From Prevotella melaninogenica (GTDB taxonomy: Bacteria; Bacteroidota; Bacteroidia; Bacteroidales; Bacteroidaceae): DNA of 64,000 nucleotides. Positions 19,647 to 27,446 of the stretch are shown in pieces. The notes under the pieces are model-generated. The model saw only the letters and a list, made by a program, of their open reading frames with translations. It was not told the origin of the DNA and searched no databases. The stretch covers positions 562,001 to 626,000 of the forward strand of contig NZ_CP072349.1 of the NCBI RefSeq assembly GCF_018127965.1, read 5' to 3'. The stretch's first letter is position 1. Every line of letters starts with the position of its first letter. The translations under genes were made by a program, and so were the position numbers.

Positions 19647-19677
19647 GTTGAAGTGTTTCTAAAAAGAAGTATCTTTG
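19647..19677 (+). promoter_or_regulatory. Promoter of the HD hydrolase gene
   Basis: GTTG (19647-19650), 19 bp, TATCTTTG (19670-19677). It supports ATG 19745 as start rather than the upstream TTG. Confidence 0.6.
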
Positions 19678-19744
19678 TACTATGATAGAGTCACTCTGAG
19701 AAGGCTTATAAAGATTTTTGTTACATATAAACTCAAATTTAGTA

Positions 19745-20236
19745 ATGTTAGGCAACCAAGAAAAGAGCATCGTACAATGTGCAGCAGCTTTAGCTTGTCA
19801 GCTACATAGAGGACAGGTAGATAAAGCTGGAGTTGATTACTTCACAGGTCATCTTACAACTGTTGCCAAAATGGGAAGCACTTGGAAAGAGCAGGTTGTT
19901 GGTTATCTGCACGATGCAAGTGAAGATACTCCGAATTCTGTTGAGCAAGTGCTTAACTTGTTAGATGAGAAATTAGAAAGTCCATTATCAGATACTGATA
20001 GGGAAGAGTTAGCAGTAGCTTTACGATTGCTAAATCATCACCTTGCGCCTGATAGGGAAACATATATTCAACGTATTAAAAGCAATGCTCTTGCAAAAGT
20101 AGTAAAGATGCACGACCTTACTCACAATATGGATCTTTCCCGTCTTACTAATCCAGTAGCGAAAGATCTCGAAAGAGTTGCACGATACAAGAAAGAATAT
20201 GATTATTTGAGTGGACTATTGATAATAGATGATTAA
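19745..20236 (+). CDS. SpoT/Mesh1-like HD-domain phosphohydrolase
   Basis: 163 residues from ATG 19745. The whole protein is one RelA/SpoT-type HD domain: LHRGQVDKAG (metal His21), YLHDASEDTP (His56-Asp57 and the ED pair), and KMHDLTHNM, which corresponds to the KLADRLHN motif of ppGpp hydrolases. There is no synthetase domain, TGS or ACT domain. Stand-alone proteins of this kind (Mesh1, small alarmone hydrolases) hydrolyse (p)ppGpp or related nucleotides with Mn2+. Whether this one acts on ppGpp is inference. It has its own promoter and no obvious operon partner. Confidence 0.75.
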   Translation: MLGNQEKSIVQCAAALACQLHRGQVDKAGVDYFTGHLTTVAKMGSTWKEQVVGYLHDASEDTPNSVEQVLNLLDEKLESPLSDTDREELAVALRLLNHHLAPDRETYIQRIKSNALAKVVKMHDLTHNMDLSRLTNPVAKDLERVARYKKEYDYLSGLLIIDD

Positions 20237-20242
20237 GTTCCT

Positions 20243-20320
20243 TGAAGAATACAACCAATCTTCCCACGACTACGCACACTGTGCTGGCACTCATTGCGAG
20301 AATAATCAGCCAGTGCTTGC
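20243..20320. repeat. Degenerate copy of the 21.5-kb terminator region
   Basis: The run GAAGAATACAA followed by CTGGCACTC, a loop and CAGCCAGT resembles 21515-21575 and suggests a decayed duplicate terminator. The rest of the 415-bp gap 20237-20651 shows nothing I can name. Confidence 0.4.
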
Positions 20321-20651
20321 ACCATAGAGCCTGCACACTACTCGAAATAAGTACGAAGGAGCATTATATAGTTTAGAATCTGTGATGCATAGTTTCACTG
20401 TTCGTAATAGCTATAGCTTTAATGAAATGATTAGGTGAAAGATTTTTTTATTATGCCTGTTCTCAATTTTACTCAACATGGGATAATCTAAATCAAAAAT
20501 ATATCAGACATAGAGTATTTTAAGTGTTTCATTTTGGCTCTTTGCGATGTAGGAAGTATATTTGTGACGATTTTGTAATACATTGGTTATTACTGTTCAT
20601 GTACGTCTTGTTATTTACGTAGTCTGTGATTATTGATAGTATCAAAGCAAT

Positions 20652-21482
20652 ATGAAAGAAAACATCGTCATCAAGTATCGCCATACGGTACTTTTCTATC
20701 TCTTGGCAACCCTTATCCCATGGATATTCTGGTTTGCTGCAAGTTATGTAAGTCATCATGTAGTTTATTCGGAAAGCACATGGGTAGCTCCATTGTTGGG
20801 GCTGGCAGGACTTTTCTTCCCAATGTTTCTGACCATTATTTTGGTTTTTCAGCGTCAGGAACTGCGGAAAGACTTTCTTGGAAGATTCCTAAACTTGTCT
20901 TCCGATAAGTGGCAATATTATCTCACAGCCTGCCTACTGATGCCAGCAAGTATCTTGTGTGCTATGGCTGTTTCTCTGTTGTTCGGTTACAGTCCATCGC
21001 AATTCATTATTACAGGTCATTACACCTTCACTTCGGGTGTCTTCCCTGTATGGTTCCTCCTTATACTTGCACCTACGCTTGAGGAACTTGCATGGCATGG
21101 TTATGGAACAGACTGTCTCCGTTCTCGAATGAGTCTCTTCAAAACATCTATGCTATTTGCAGCTTATTGGGCAGTTTGGCATTTCCCCCTTGCAGGTATT
21201 AAGGGTTATTACCACGCTAATGTAGTGAGTGAGGGCTGGCTTTATAGTCTGAACTTCATCGTTAGTATCTTCCCTTTTGTTATCTTGATGAACTGGCTTT
21301 ATTATAAAACCAACCGAAATATCCTCGTAGCTATTATCTTTCACATTACGGCAGGTTATTTTAATGAAATATTTGCAACTCACCCCGATAGCAAGTGTAT
21401 ACAGACGGTATTATTGCTTATAGTGTCTGTTATCATTGTGGTTAAAGAACGTCGACTGTTCTTTAACCGAGCATTGGAGTAG
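20652..21482 (+). CDS. CPBP-family intramembrane metalloprotease (Abi-like)
   Basis: 276 residues with about eight membrane helices. The CPBP (CAAX protease and bacteriocin-processing) motifs are in place: EELAWHG (motif 1, with W-H where EExxxR is most usual), FAAYWAVWHFPLA (motif 2, His) and FHITAGYFNE (motif 3, His/Asn). These glutamates and histidines bind the catalytic metal of Rce1-like membrane proteases. In bacteria such proteins process or give immunity to peptides, or act in abortive infection; no peptide gene is visible here. The deviation of the first motif suggests the subfamily often annotated simply as CPBP membrane protein. It probably forms a single-gene unit with a terminator behind it. 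Confidence 0.85.
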   Translation: MKENIVIKYRHTVLFYLLATLIPWIFWFAASYVSHHVVYSESTWVAPLLGLAGLFFPMFLTIILVFQRQELRKDFLGRFLNLSSDKWQYYLTACLLMPASILCAMAVSLLFGYSPSQFIITGHYTFTSGVFPVWFLLILAPTLEELAWHGYGTDCLRSRMSLFKTSMLFAAYWAVWHFPLAGIKGYYHANVVSEGWLYSLNFIVSIFPFVILMNWLYYKTNRNILVAIIFHITAGYFNEIFATHPDSKCIQTVLLLIVSVIIVVKERRLFFNRALE

Positions 21483-21545
21483 TTGGTACTCACCATTTAA
21501 ATCTTAGTTCCAAGAAGAATACAATTATTTAGGTATTAACCGTGC

Positions 21546-21581
21546 ACTGGCTGGCACTCGCAGAGAGTCAGCCAGTTTTTT
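21546..21581 (+). terminator. Terminator of the CPBP gene
   Basis: ACTGGCTG-GC-ACTC stem pairing with GAGT-CAGCCAGT (21546-21559 with 21565-21576), a 5-nt loop and a run of T. Confidence 0.75.
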
Positions 21582-21678
21582 ATGTTGTTCAACCTGTATA
21601 ATACTTGATGTAATCGTGAAAAAACTTATATACTCTTTTCTATAAATTTCTTATCTACTACACTAAGTTTGAAAACGG

Positions 21679-21763
21679 TTTGCTGTCATTTTTAACATTT
21701 GCCGCAGGTGATTGTTTGTCAGTGTGTTAGAATAGGTAAAAGACTGATAGGAGTGACAGCAAA
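21679..21763. repeat. TGCTGTCA inverted repeat before DUF6078
   Basis: 10-bp inverted repeat TTTGCTGTCA/TGACAGCAAA (21679-21688 with 21754-21763). The same TGCTGTCA core forms the 26248-26334 inverted repeat at the other side of the DUF6078-VapE block, so the two may mark its edges. The 435-bp gap 21483-21917 otherwise holds a terminator and a promoter. Confidence 0.5.
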
Positions 21764-21785
21764 ATAAAAATAATCCGTGAAAAAC

Positions 21786-21817
21786 TTGACAAGGGGTATC
21801 TCTGTGTTGTATCTTTG
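21786..21817 (+). promoter_or_regulatory. Promoter of the DUF6078 gene
   Basis: TTGA (21786-21789), 20 bp, TATCTTTG (21810-21817), about 100 bp before the start codon, leaving a long leader. Confidence 0.6.
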
Positions 21818-21917
21818 CAAGCAGAAATACGGAAGAGCAACGGCACGCAAGGCGTGATATTCTACAAACTGACCGCATCTTCCTTTTTGAATTTATTTTT
21901 CTTAAATCATTCTATTT

Positions 21918-22340
21918 ATGTGTACAGATTTGTCTAACATGCCCAAAGACTGGGCAGTGTGCTTTATGCACGATTGTATTCTCAAAGAGCAGTGCTTACG
22001 CTATTATGCTGGTAAGGCACTTCCTATCGGTCAACACTCGACTTTGACGGTTCTTCCTTCTGCGCGTTCTGGCAATAGCTGTAAGGCGTTCTACGCTTTG
22101 GAGACAGAACGATTGGCGTGGGGATTCTCGCACCTTTTCGATGATGTGAAGCACAGTGACTACCGCTCTCTGCGTGGTACTATGGAGAGTCATTTCGGAA
22201 GTCGCTTTGTTTATTATCGTTACCATCGAGGAATAAATAAACTGAGTGAGGGCGAACAGCAATGGGTTGACGAACTCTTTCAGCGTTATGGCTATGCTGC
22301 CCCACGTGTATATGATAACTACCAGACGTGCTGGAAATAA
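21918..22340 (+). CDS. DUF6078 family protein
   Basis: 140 residues, no signal peptide, with several cysteines (CFMHDCILKEQCLRYY) that could bind a metal. I recognise the pattern as DUF6078, a Prevotella/Bacteroides family with no known function that is often found next to phage- or plasmid-type genes. The VapE-type gene would have followed it, before the IS element landed. The function is unknown. Confidence 0.65.
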   Translation: MCTDLSNMPKDWAVCFMHDCILKEQCLRYYAGKALPIGQHSTLTVLPSARSGNSCKAFYALETERLAWGFSHLFDDVKHSDYRSLRGTMESHFGSRFVYYRYHRGINKLSEGEQQWVDELFQRYGYAAPRVYDNYQTCWK

Positions 22341-22480
22341 TAGTAGTGCTTTCGGGAAGGAGTTAAGGAGTGAAAGGGAGAGATAGGAGTTAAGACATTA
22401 GCACGTTTTGTAAGAGAAAGAGAGGGTAATCTTTGCGTTACGGAGTTGAGATAGTAAACTGTTATAGAGGTCTTGTTTCT

Positions 22481-22537
22481 GTGGTGCTAACGCTCCGCAC
22501 ATCATGTGCTGATGCTCCGCACGTGTGGTGCTGGTGA
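22481..22537. repeat. REP-like GC-rich palindrome, copy 2
   Basis: GTGGTGCTAACGCTCCGCAC and two following GTGCTGATGCTCCGCAC-type units, related to 4290-4365 and 48593-48655. The gap 22341-22871 has no gene; its remainder is the 70-bp direct repeat below and low-complexity T/C-rich DNA. Confidence 0.6.
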
Positions 22538-22549
22538 ACAGAATAAGAG

Positions 22550-22686
22550 AAGACATAGTAACATGTTAACTTATTCTGTGGTAGACTTAATGACAGCCAT
22601 AATGACATAAGGTCATATGAGGAAAGACATAGTAAGAGTTTAACTTATTCTGTGTTCTTGTAGCCATAATGACATAAGGTCAGATG
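22550..22686. repeat. Two tandem copies of a ~65-70 bp unit
   Basis: Unit 1 (22550-22620) and unit 2 (22624-22686) share AAGACATAGTAA, TTAACTTATTCTGTG, and AGCCATAATGACATAAGGTC. They differ by a few substitutions and a short deletion. Function unknown. Confidence 0.6.
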
Positions 22687-22871
22687 AAAAAGTCATAAGA
22701 TTTCTACGTCTCTGTTTCCTCCTTAAACCTTTAGGTTTCTCTGTACTGCTATTTTCCTCCGTTTCTCCGTGTTCTCTGTGTGAGAACTACGGCTTAACCT
22801 TTTCACTCTTTCTCCTTCTTCGCAAGCAACTTGTTAACTCGTCAACTTGTAAACTTTAGAACTTTTACGAT

Positions 22872-22886
22872 ATGCAATACAAGAAT
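22872..22886 (+). pseudogene. Five-codon 5' stub of the VapE-type gene, left of the IS
   Basis: ATG CAA TAC AAG AAT immediately before the left IS end. Joined to 25004 onwards it continues in frame (MQYKN-IKAENQRNRQ), so it is the original start of the disrupted gene. Confidence 0.65.
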
Positions 22887-25000
22887 CTTAACCCAAGTTT
22901 AACAGGCAAAATTATTTTTCATAAATTTTCGGGATGTTTTGTGTAGTATCAATTTGATAAATGATTGATAATCAAGTATAGGGTATTGTAACGAGGAGTA
23001 AAATCCGATTTGTAGGACACAGTCATATCAAAATTATTTTGTTACTTTGCACTCATGCACGCAAATGTACAGACACGATTCAACCCTGCCACAGGCGACA
23101 TGGCTCCTTATTATCGCATCAAGGAGTCATATCGCGACGTGCAGGGTCATGTACATTCGCTAATTCTGTTGAACATCGGGTTCGAACTTTCACTTACTGC
23201 TGTACAGGTTCGAAAAATTGCATATGCTCTTACCGAACGCTTCAAAAATAGAAGTACACCCTCGCTTTTCAAAGAACGCCTTGACGGTCTTACTCCTATT
23301 GAACAGGCAAAGGCTGACGAATGGTGGAGCCGTATGGAGAAAGAAGGTGGAATCGATCGGTTTAATAAGGAAGAGCAGAAGTCGCTGAGAAAATATGAGA
23401 ACTATATTGACCTTGAGACGGCAAACTATACTGACGCAAGGAATGTTGGCGCAGAGTGGCTCTGCAAGCAGACAATAGACAAGCTGCAGTTAGAGGGTTT
23501 TCTGCGCAAAAATGGGTGGACGGAGAATGCGATACACACGGCTTTGTCAGCATTGATTGTTCGTACGGTATATGCTGTCTCTGAACGTTCATCTTATTAT
23601 TATTTGCGCGATAACTCGGCTGCCGCTGAACTTTATAGTGGAGTTCCTGGCTGGACACCAGGAATCAATTCTCTGTATAAAATCACTGACAAGTTATATG
23701 AACTAAAGGAACAGTTAGAGCATCATCTGTGCAGCGTTACTGACGATCTCTTTAATATAGACAACAAGTTGATGCTCTTCGACTTAACCAACTTCTATTT
23801 CGAGGGTAGCAAGCGTAATAGCGATAAAGCCAAGTTTGGTCGATCAAAAGAAAAACGCTCTGACTGTAAACTACTTGTACTTGCATTATGTATCAATAAA
23901 GAAGGTTTTATACGTTATTCTTCAATCTTAGAGGGTAATACAGCAGATCCCAAGTCTCTACCCAATATGATTGATACGCTGGCAAAGAGGAATCCATCAC
24001 GAAGCAAGGATACGCTCGTTGTCATGGATGCAGGTGTTGCCACGGAAGAGAACTTGGAGCTGATTAAAAGAAAAGGTTACAATTATCTCTGCGTATCCCG
24101 TACGAAAATGAAAGACTATACGCTCAGTGATGATAACAAGAGCGTTACAGTAATGGATGCCCGTCGGCAGAAGATAACGCTGAAAGAGGTTAAGACAGAG
24201 GATGATAAGGATTATTATCTCGAAATAACATCTCCTTCGAAAGCTATGACAGAGTCGTCCATGAACAGGGTTTGGAGAGAGCGTTTTGAGATGGAACTGC
24301 AGAGGATAAACGATGGAATCTCCAAGAAAGGTGGAACAAAAACCTATGAAAAGGTTGTTGAACGTACAGGACGTGCCATACAGAAGTACCCATCTATAGC
24401 GAAGTTCTACCAGATTAGCTACATAAAAAATGAGGAGAAACCCAAGCAGATGCTACGTGTAGACTGGGAGATAAAAGACCTCTCGGCAATGGAATCTGGG
24501 CATGGAGTCTATTTCCTCCGCAGCAATGTCAGGACACTTTCTGAGCGTGTGACATGGGAATACTACAATCTTATTCGTGAGATAGAATGTACGAACAGAC
24601 AACTAAAGAATGATCTCAACCTCCGTCCTATCTATCATCAGAAAGATGAGCGAAGCGATGCACACCTTTTCTTCGGTTTATTAGCCTACTGGGTGGTAAA
24701 CACCATCCGTTGTCAATTAAAACGAGAAGGAGAATCCTGTTACTGGACCGAGATAGTACGACGTATGAGCATCCAAAAGCTCGTCACCACAAAAGGGAAG
24801 AATCCATTAGGTGAAACCATCGAGATGCGCCAATGTAGTAGTCCTTCGAAGCAAGCAAAACAAATATACGATAAGTTGGACTTAAAACACTCACCATTCA
24901 AAAAGAATAAAATTTGTAGGACACAGAGCCCATAAGAAAAACGAGGAAAGTACGGTAACAGTAACAATTAGGCGAAGGTGGGTGTTAAACTTGGGTTAAG
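22887..25000 (+). mobile_element. IS1634-family insertion sequence
   Basis: An 18-bp perfect terminal inverted repeat, CTTAACCCAAGTTTAACA (22887-22904), is matched in inverse at 24983-25000, enclosing one transposase gene. AAGAAT precedes the left end and also overlaps the right end (24998-25003). The target duplication is therefore either AAGAAT (element 22887-24997) or just AAT; both give the same empty site. A 15-bp direct repeat (ATTTGTAGGACACAG at 23008-23022 and 24912-24926) brackets the transposase ORF. The element appears complete and possibly active. Confidence 0.85.
23055..24935 (+). CDS. IS1634-family DDE transposase
   Basis: 626 residues. This large DDE transposase of the IS4 superfamily cuts and pastes the element. 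The start MHANVQTRFNP is the usual one for the Bacteroidetes members I know. Acidic residues of the RNase H-fold centre can be placed at LFDLTNFYFEG (first Asp), LVVMDAGVATEEN (second Asp) and the region YYNLIREIECTNRQLKNDL (YREK-type motif with the Glu and Lys). There is no frameshift or stop, so the enzyme is probably functional. It lies wholly inside the inverted repeats. Confidence 0.92.
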   Translation: MHANVQTRFNPATGDMAPYYRIKESYRDVQGHVHSLILLNIGFELSLTAVQVRKIAYALTERFKNRSTPSLFKERLDGLTPIEQAKADEWWSRMEKEGGIDRFNKEEQKSLRKYENYIDLETANYTDARNVGAEWLCKQTIDKLQLEGFLRKNGWTENAIHTALSALIVRTVYAVSERSSYYYLRDNSAAAELYSGVPGWTPGINSLYKITDKLYELKEQLEHHLCSVTDDLFNIDNKLMLFDLTNFYFEGSKRNSDKAKFGRSKEKRSDCKLLVLALCINKEGFIRYSSILEGNTADPKSLPNMIDTLAKRNPSRSKDTLVVMDAGVATEENLELIKRKGYNYLCVSRTKMKDYTLSDDNKSVTVMDARRQKITLKEVKTEDDKDYYLEITSPSKAMTESSMNRVWRERFEMELQRINDGISKKGGTKTYEKVVERTGRAIQKYPSIAKFYQISYIKNEEKPKQMLRVDWEIKDLSAMESGHGVYFLRSNVRTLSERVTWEYYNLIREIECTNRQLKNDLNLRPIYHQKDERSDAHLFFGLLAYWVVNTIRCQLKREGESCYWTEIVRRMSIQKLVTTKGKNPLGETIEMRQCSSPSKQAKQIYDKLDLKHSPFKKNKICRTQSP

Positions 25001-25003
25001 AAT

Positions 25004-26224
25004 ATAAAAGCTGAAAATCAGCGTAACCGACAGTCGGAAAGACTTAAAAATGATATTACTCGTCGTCTGCTCAACTATCTTGAGCGGAAGTATGAAATGA
25101 GATATAACACCGCCTTGGGGTGTACGGAAATCCGAAAGGCTGGGAGTGATGAACCTTTTGTGCCTGCGGATGAACGGATGCGCAACACAATCGCTATAAA
25201 GGCGCGTCTTGATGGGATTGATGCGTGGGACAAAGACATCCGACGATACACGGAGTCGGGCTTTGTCAAGGCTTTTAATCCTGTGGACGATTTCCTCAAA
25301 GGACTGCAAGGACGATGGGATGGAAAGAATCATATTGAGGCGCTGGCAGACTGTGTTCCTAATGATAACGCACGGTGGGCAGAATGGTTCCACACGTGGT
25401 TTCTGGCAATGGTGGCACAATGGATGGGGCTGGACGTCTCACATGGTAACAGTGTGGCTCCGCTGCTCATCTCCCGACAGGGTTATCGGAAGTCTACCTT
25501 CTGCAAACGCCTTCTGCCAGAAGCGTTGCAGTGGGGATATAACGATAATCTTATTATGAGTGAGAAACAGAATACGCTGCGTGCAATGACACAGTCGCTA
25601 CTGATAAATATTGATGAGTTCAATGCCTTGTCGGCAAAGACGCAAGACGGTTTTTTGAAGAATGTCATGCAGCTTGCAAGTGTCAAACTTCGTCAGCCTT
25701 ATCGTCAACAACAACTTACGTTGCCACGTGTTGCCTCTTTCATTGCGACGGCAAACATTTCGGATGTCTTTAGCGATCCCAGTGGCTGCCGTCGTTTTAT
25801 AGCAGTCACGCTGACTGGTCCTATCCGTTTGCCCGACCGCATAGACTATGAACAACTCTATGCGCAGGCTGTTGCTGAATTAGATAGCGGTAGACGTTAT
25901 TGGTTTGATGAGGCTGACACCCAAGCAATTATGGCGAATAACCAGCATTATCAGCAGCGCACTCCTGCCGAAGCCCTCTTTTTGGATTGTTTCTCTATCC
26001 CAAAGGACTTGACCAAGGGTGCATACATGACTGCCGCCTCTATCTTCAGCCTACTTCGTCAGCGGTATGGCAGTCAACTGAACCTGACAAGTCTTTCCCA
26101 TTTCGGTCGTGTTCTTGCCAATATCCCGAACCTTCACAGTAAACATTCTTCGCATGGTACAGAGTATTTGGTCGCAGTACGTAGTAGCCTTGGTCAGTCT
26201 GCCTCTTCCATCTTAAACCGTTAG
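25004..26224 (+). pseudogene. VapE/DUF3874-type replication helicase, cut off from its start by the IS
   Basis: The frame is open from the IS end to 26224; the first internal ATG is 25097. With the five-codon stub at 22872 the intact protein would have 411 residues. The fold is the virulence-associated E (D5-like primase/helicase) type. Visible motifs are a P-loop region LLISRQGYRKSTFCK (Arg replaces the usual Gly before Lys), Walker B LLINIDEFNAL, and a sensor/arginine stretch ATANISDVFSDPSGCRRF. Such proteins belong to satellites, prophage remnants and small integrative elements and act in their replication. The gene is promoterless now, though a shortened product from 25097 is possible if the IS supplies transcription. 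Confidence 0.8.
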
Positions 26225-26247
26225 TTGCCGTCCGAATAAACTTTTAA

Positions 26248-26348
26248 AGTTGCTGTCACTGCCGTCACGCTTCAACGTGCTATAAGTGATTTATAATCTG
26301 TTGGTTGTGTGAAGTGTTAAAAGTGACAGCAACTAAAAACAAAACTAT
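26248..26348. repeat. TGTCA inverted repeat after the VapE-type gene
   Basis: 13-bp perfect inverted repeat AGTTGCTGTCACT/AGTGACAGCAACT (26248-26260 with 26322-26334), with a second near-iteron (TGCCGTCACG) beside the left arm. The stretch 26323-26348 is identical to 58356-58381. It could be an origin or edge of the lost element. The remainder of the 390-bp gap 26225-26614 is AT-rich. Confidence 0.55.
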
Positions 26349-26428
26349 GTTAGCTTTATTGACATTCAGCATGAAAAGTTTTTTGTAAAAAACCTTTTCT
26401 CTTTATTCTTTATATAAATATTTTATAT

Positions 26429-26436
26429 TATATTTG
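26429..26436 (+). promoter_or_regulatory. -7 element upstream of the DinD fragment
   Basis: TATATTTG in a very AT-rich stretch; no -33 box is recognised. It probably drove the once intact DinD-type gene. Confidence 0.4.
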
Positions 26437-26614
26437 CAAGGTGTTACCCATGTTAATGGAAAGTGTAACTAAAAACTCATCTATGAAAGAGCGCAAGGAA
26501 AGACACTATATATTTTCTTGTTCGTAAATGACGATAAAGTGAGAGGATATCTAAGCTACAAAGTGTTCTAAGTCTTGCTGCTATGAAAAAGATAAAAGCT
26601 ACAAAACTGATAAG

Positions 26615-26998
26615 ATGAAAAAAGAAGTAATTCAAGAATTATACAATGGCTTTGAAGCTGTGGCTGTAGAGGTCGAGGGGATTGAATGTTGGAGTGCACG
26701 CAAACTTCAGCTGCTTTTGGGTTATTCCAAATGGGAGAATTTCTCGAAAGTAATAGATAAAGCCAAAATTGCCTGTGAAAATGCTGGGAGTTTGGTTTCT
26801 GACCATTTTCCTGACGTCAGGAAAATGGTTAATCATGGCTCTGGGTCAGAAAGAGAAATTGATGATATTCTTTTAACTCGCTATGGCTGTTACCTAATTG
26901 CACAAAATGGTGCCCCACGTAAAGAACAGACTTCTACATATAGAAGCACCAAAGCATTTGGTTCAAAGTGCCAGCCTGGAAGTTTCAAAGAGCCATAA
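26615..26998 (+). pseudogene. DinD-like N-terminal fragment
   Basis: The first about 107 residues match the start of DNA-damage-inducible protein D (BRO/KilA-N-like): IECWSARKLQLLLGYSKWENF, then LTRYGCYLIAQNGAPRKEQ. Normal DinD continues with an AFAQ-YFA helix for another 150 residues; here the sequence turns into unrelated codons and stops at 26998. It is a truncated remnant, though it may still yield a short protein. Function of the parent family: SOS-linked, binding or modulating RecA filaments in E. coli. Confidence 0.7.
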
Positions 26999-27074
26999 TG
27001 ACACTTTGGATTGCACTTTGGAAGAAGTAGCACTTATAAAGTTTGTCAAGGAGAAACAACCTTCGACGAGATAA
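26937..27074 (+). pseudogene. Winged-helix fragment in another frame
   Basis: A 45-codon open stretch encoding SHNDTLDCTLEEVALIKFVK and then KEKQPSTR, ending in TAA. It resembles the winged-helix segment of AlbA/RecG-like or Fic-associated transcription factors. It bridges the DinD and Fic remnants and overlaps both. Its identity is tentative; that it is a fragment of coding origin is likelier. Confidence 0.35.
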
Positions 27075-27421
27075 TAGACAAATATGTTGAAATGAAAATT
27101 CGTGCCAATGAGTACCATGTGAACTCGTTCACTAATGGTCGAGTGCAGCCGAATTTATGCAACGTAGCCCATCCTTTTATGGAGGGTAACGGTCGTAGCA
27201 CTCGCATTTGGCTTGACCTCATGCTAAAGCGTTCACTAAAACGGTGTGTGGATTGGAGTCAAATAGACAAGAACGAATATTTGTCTGTAATGCGTGAAAG
27301 TGTTTCTGATAGTGCGCACATCAAAGCTTTGGTACAGCCAGCACTCACTACAAAGATTCATGACCGAGAAATGTTCATGAAGGGTATTGATTATTCATAT
27401 TATTACGAACAAAATGATTAA
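27011..27421 (+). pseudogene. Fic/DOC adenylyltransferase, C-terminal fragment with in-frame insertion
   Basis: No ATG; the frame opens at a TTG inside the junction with the winged-helix fragment. From TTFDEIIDKYVEM onward it matches the C-terminal half of Fic proteins, with an intact catalytic motif HPFMEGNGRSTR and the tail KGIDYSYYYEQND. The N-terminal half (inhibitory helix and the first helices) is missing. Compared with the usual VEMN-AHPF spacing, 22 extra residues (27095-27160) sit directly before the motif. Fic enzymes transfer AMP to target proteins. This copy lacks a start and is distorted, so it is probably dead. Confidence 0.7.
27095..27160. repeat. 66-bp near-palindromic element inserted in frame in the Fic gene
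   Basis: Terminal arms AAATTCG/CGAATTT (27096-27102 with 27150-27156), and a central hairpin GTGAAC-TC-GTTCAC (27119-27132) flanked by ACCAT/ATGGT. The outer and inner palindromes share a centre near 27126. It is a multiple of three and adds 22 codons without a stop. Confidence 0.6.
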
Positions 27422-27446
27422 TTATATTAACTAACAAGTATTACAA

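Noticed and set aside
22550..22686. Possible CRISPR-like repeats
   Set aside because: Only two long diverged units with no spacers and no cas genes.
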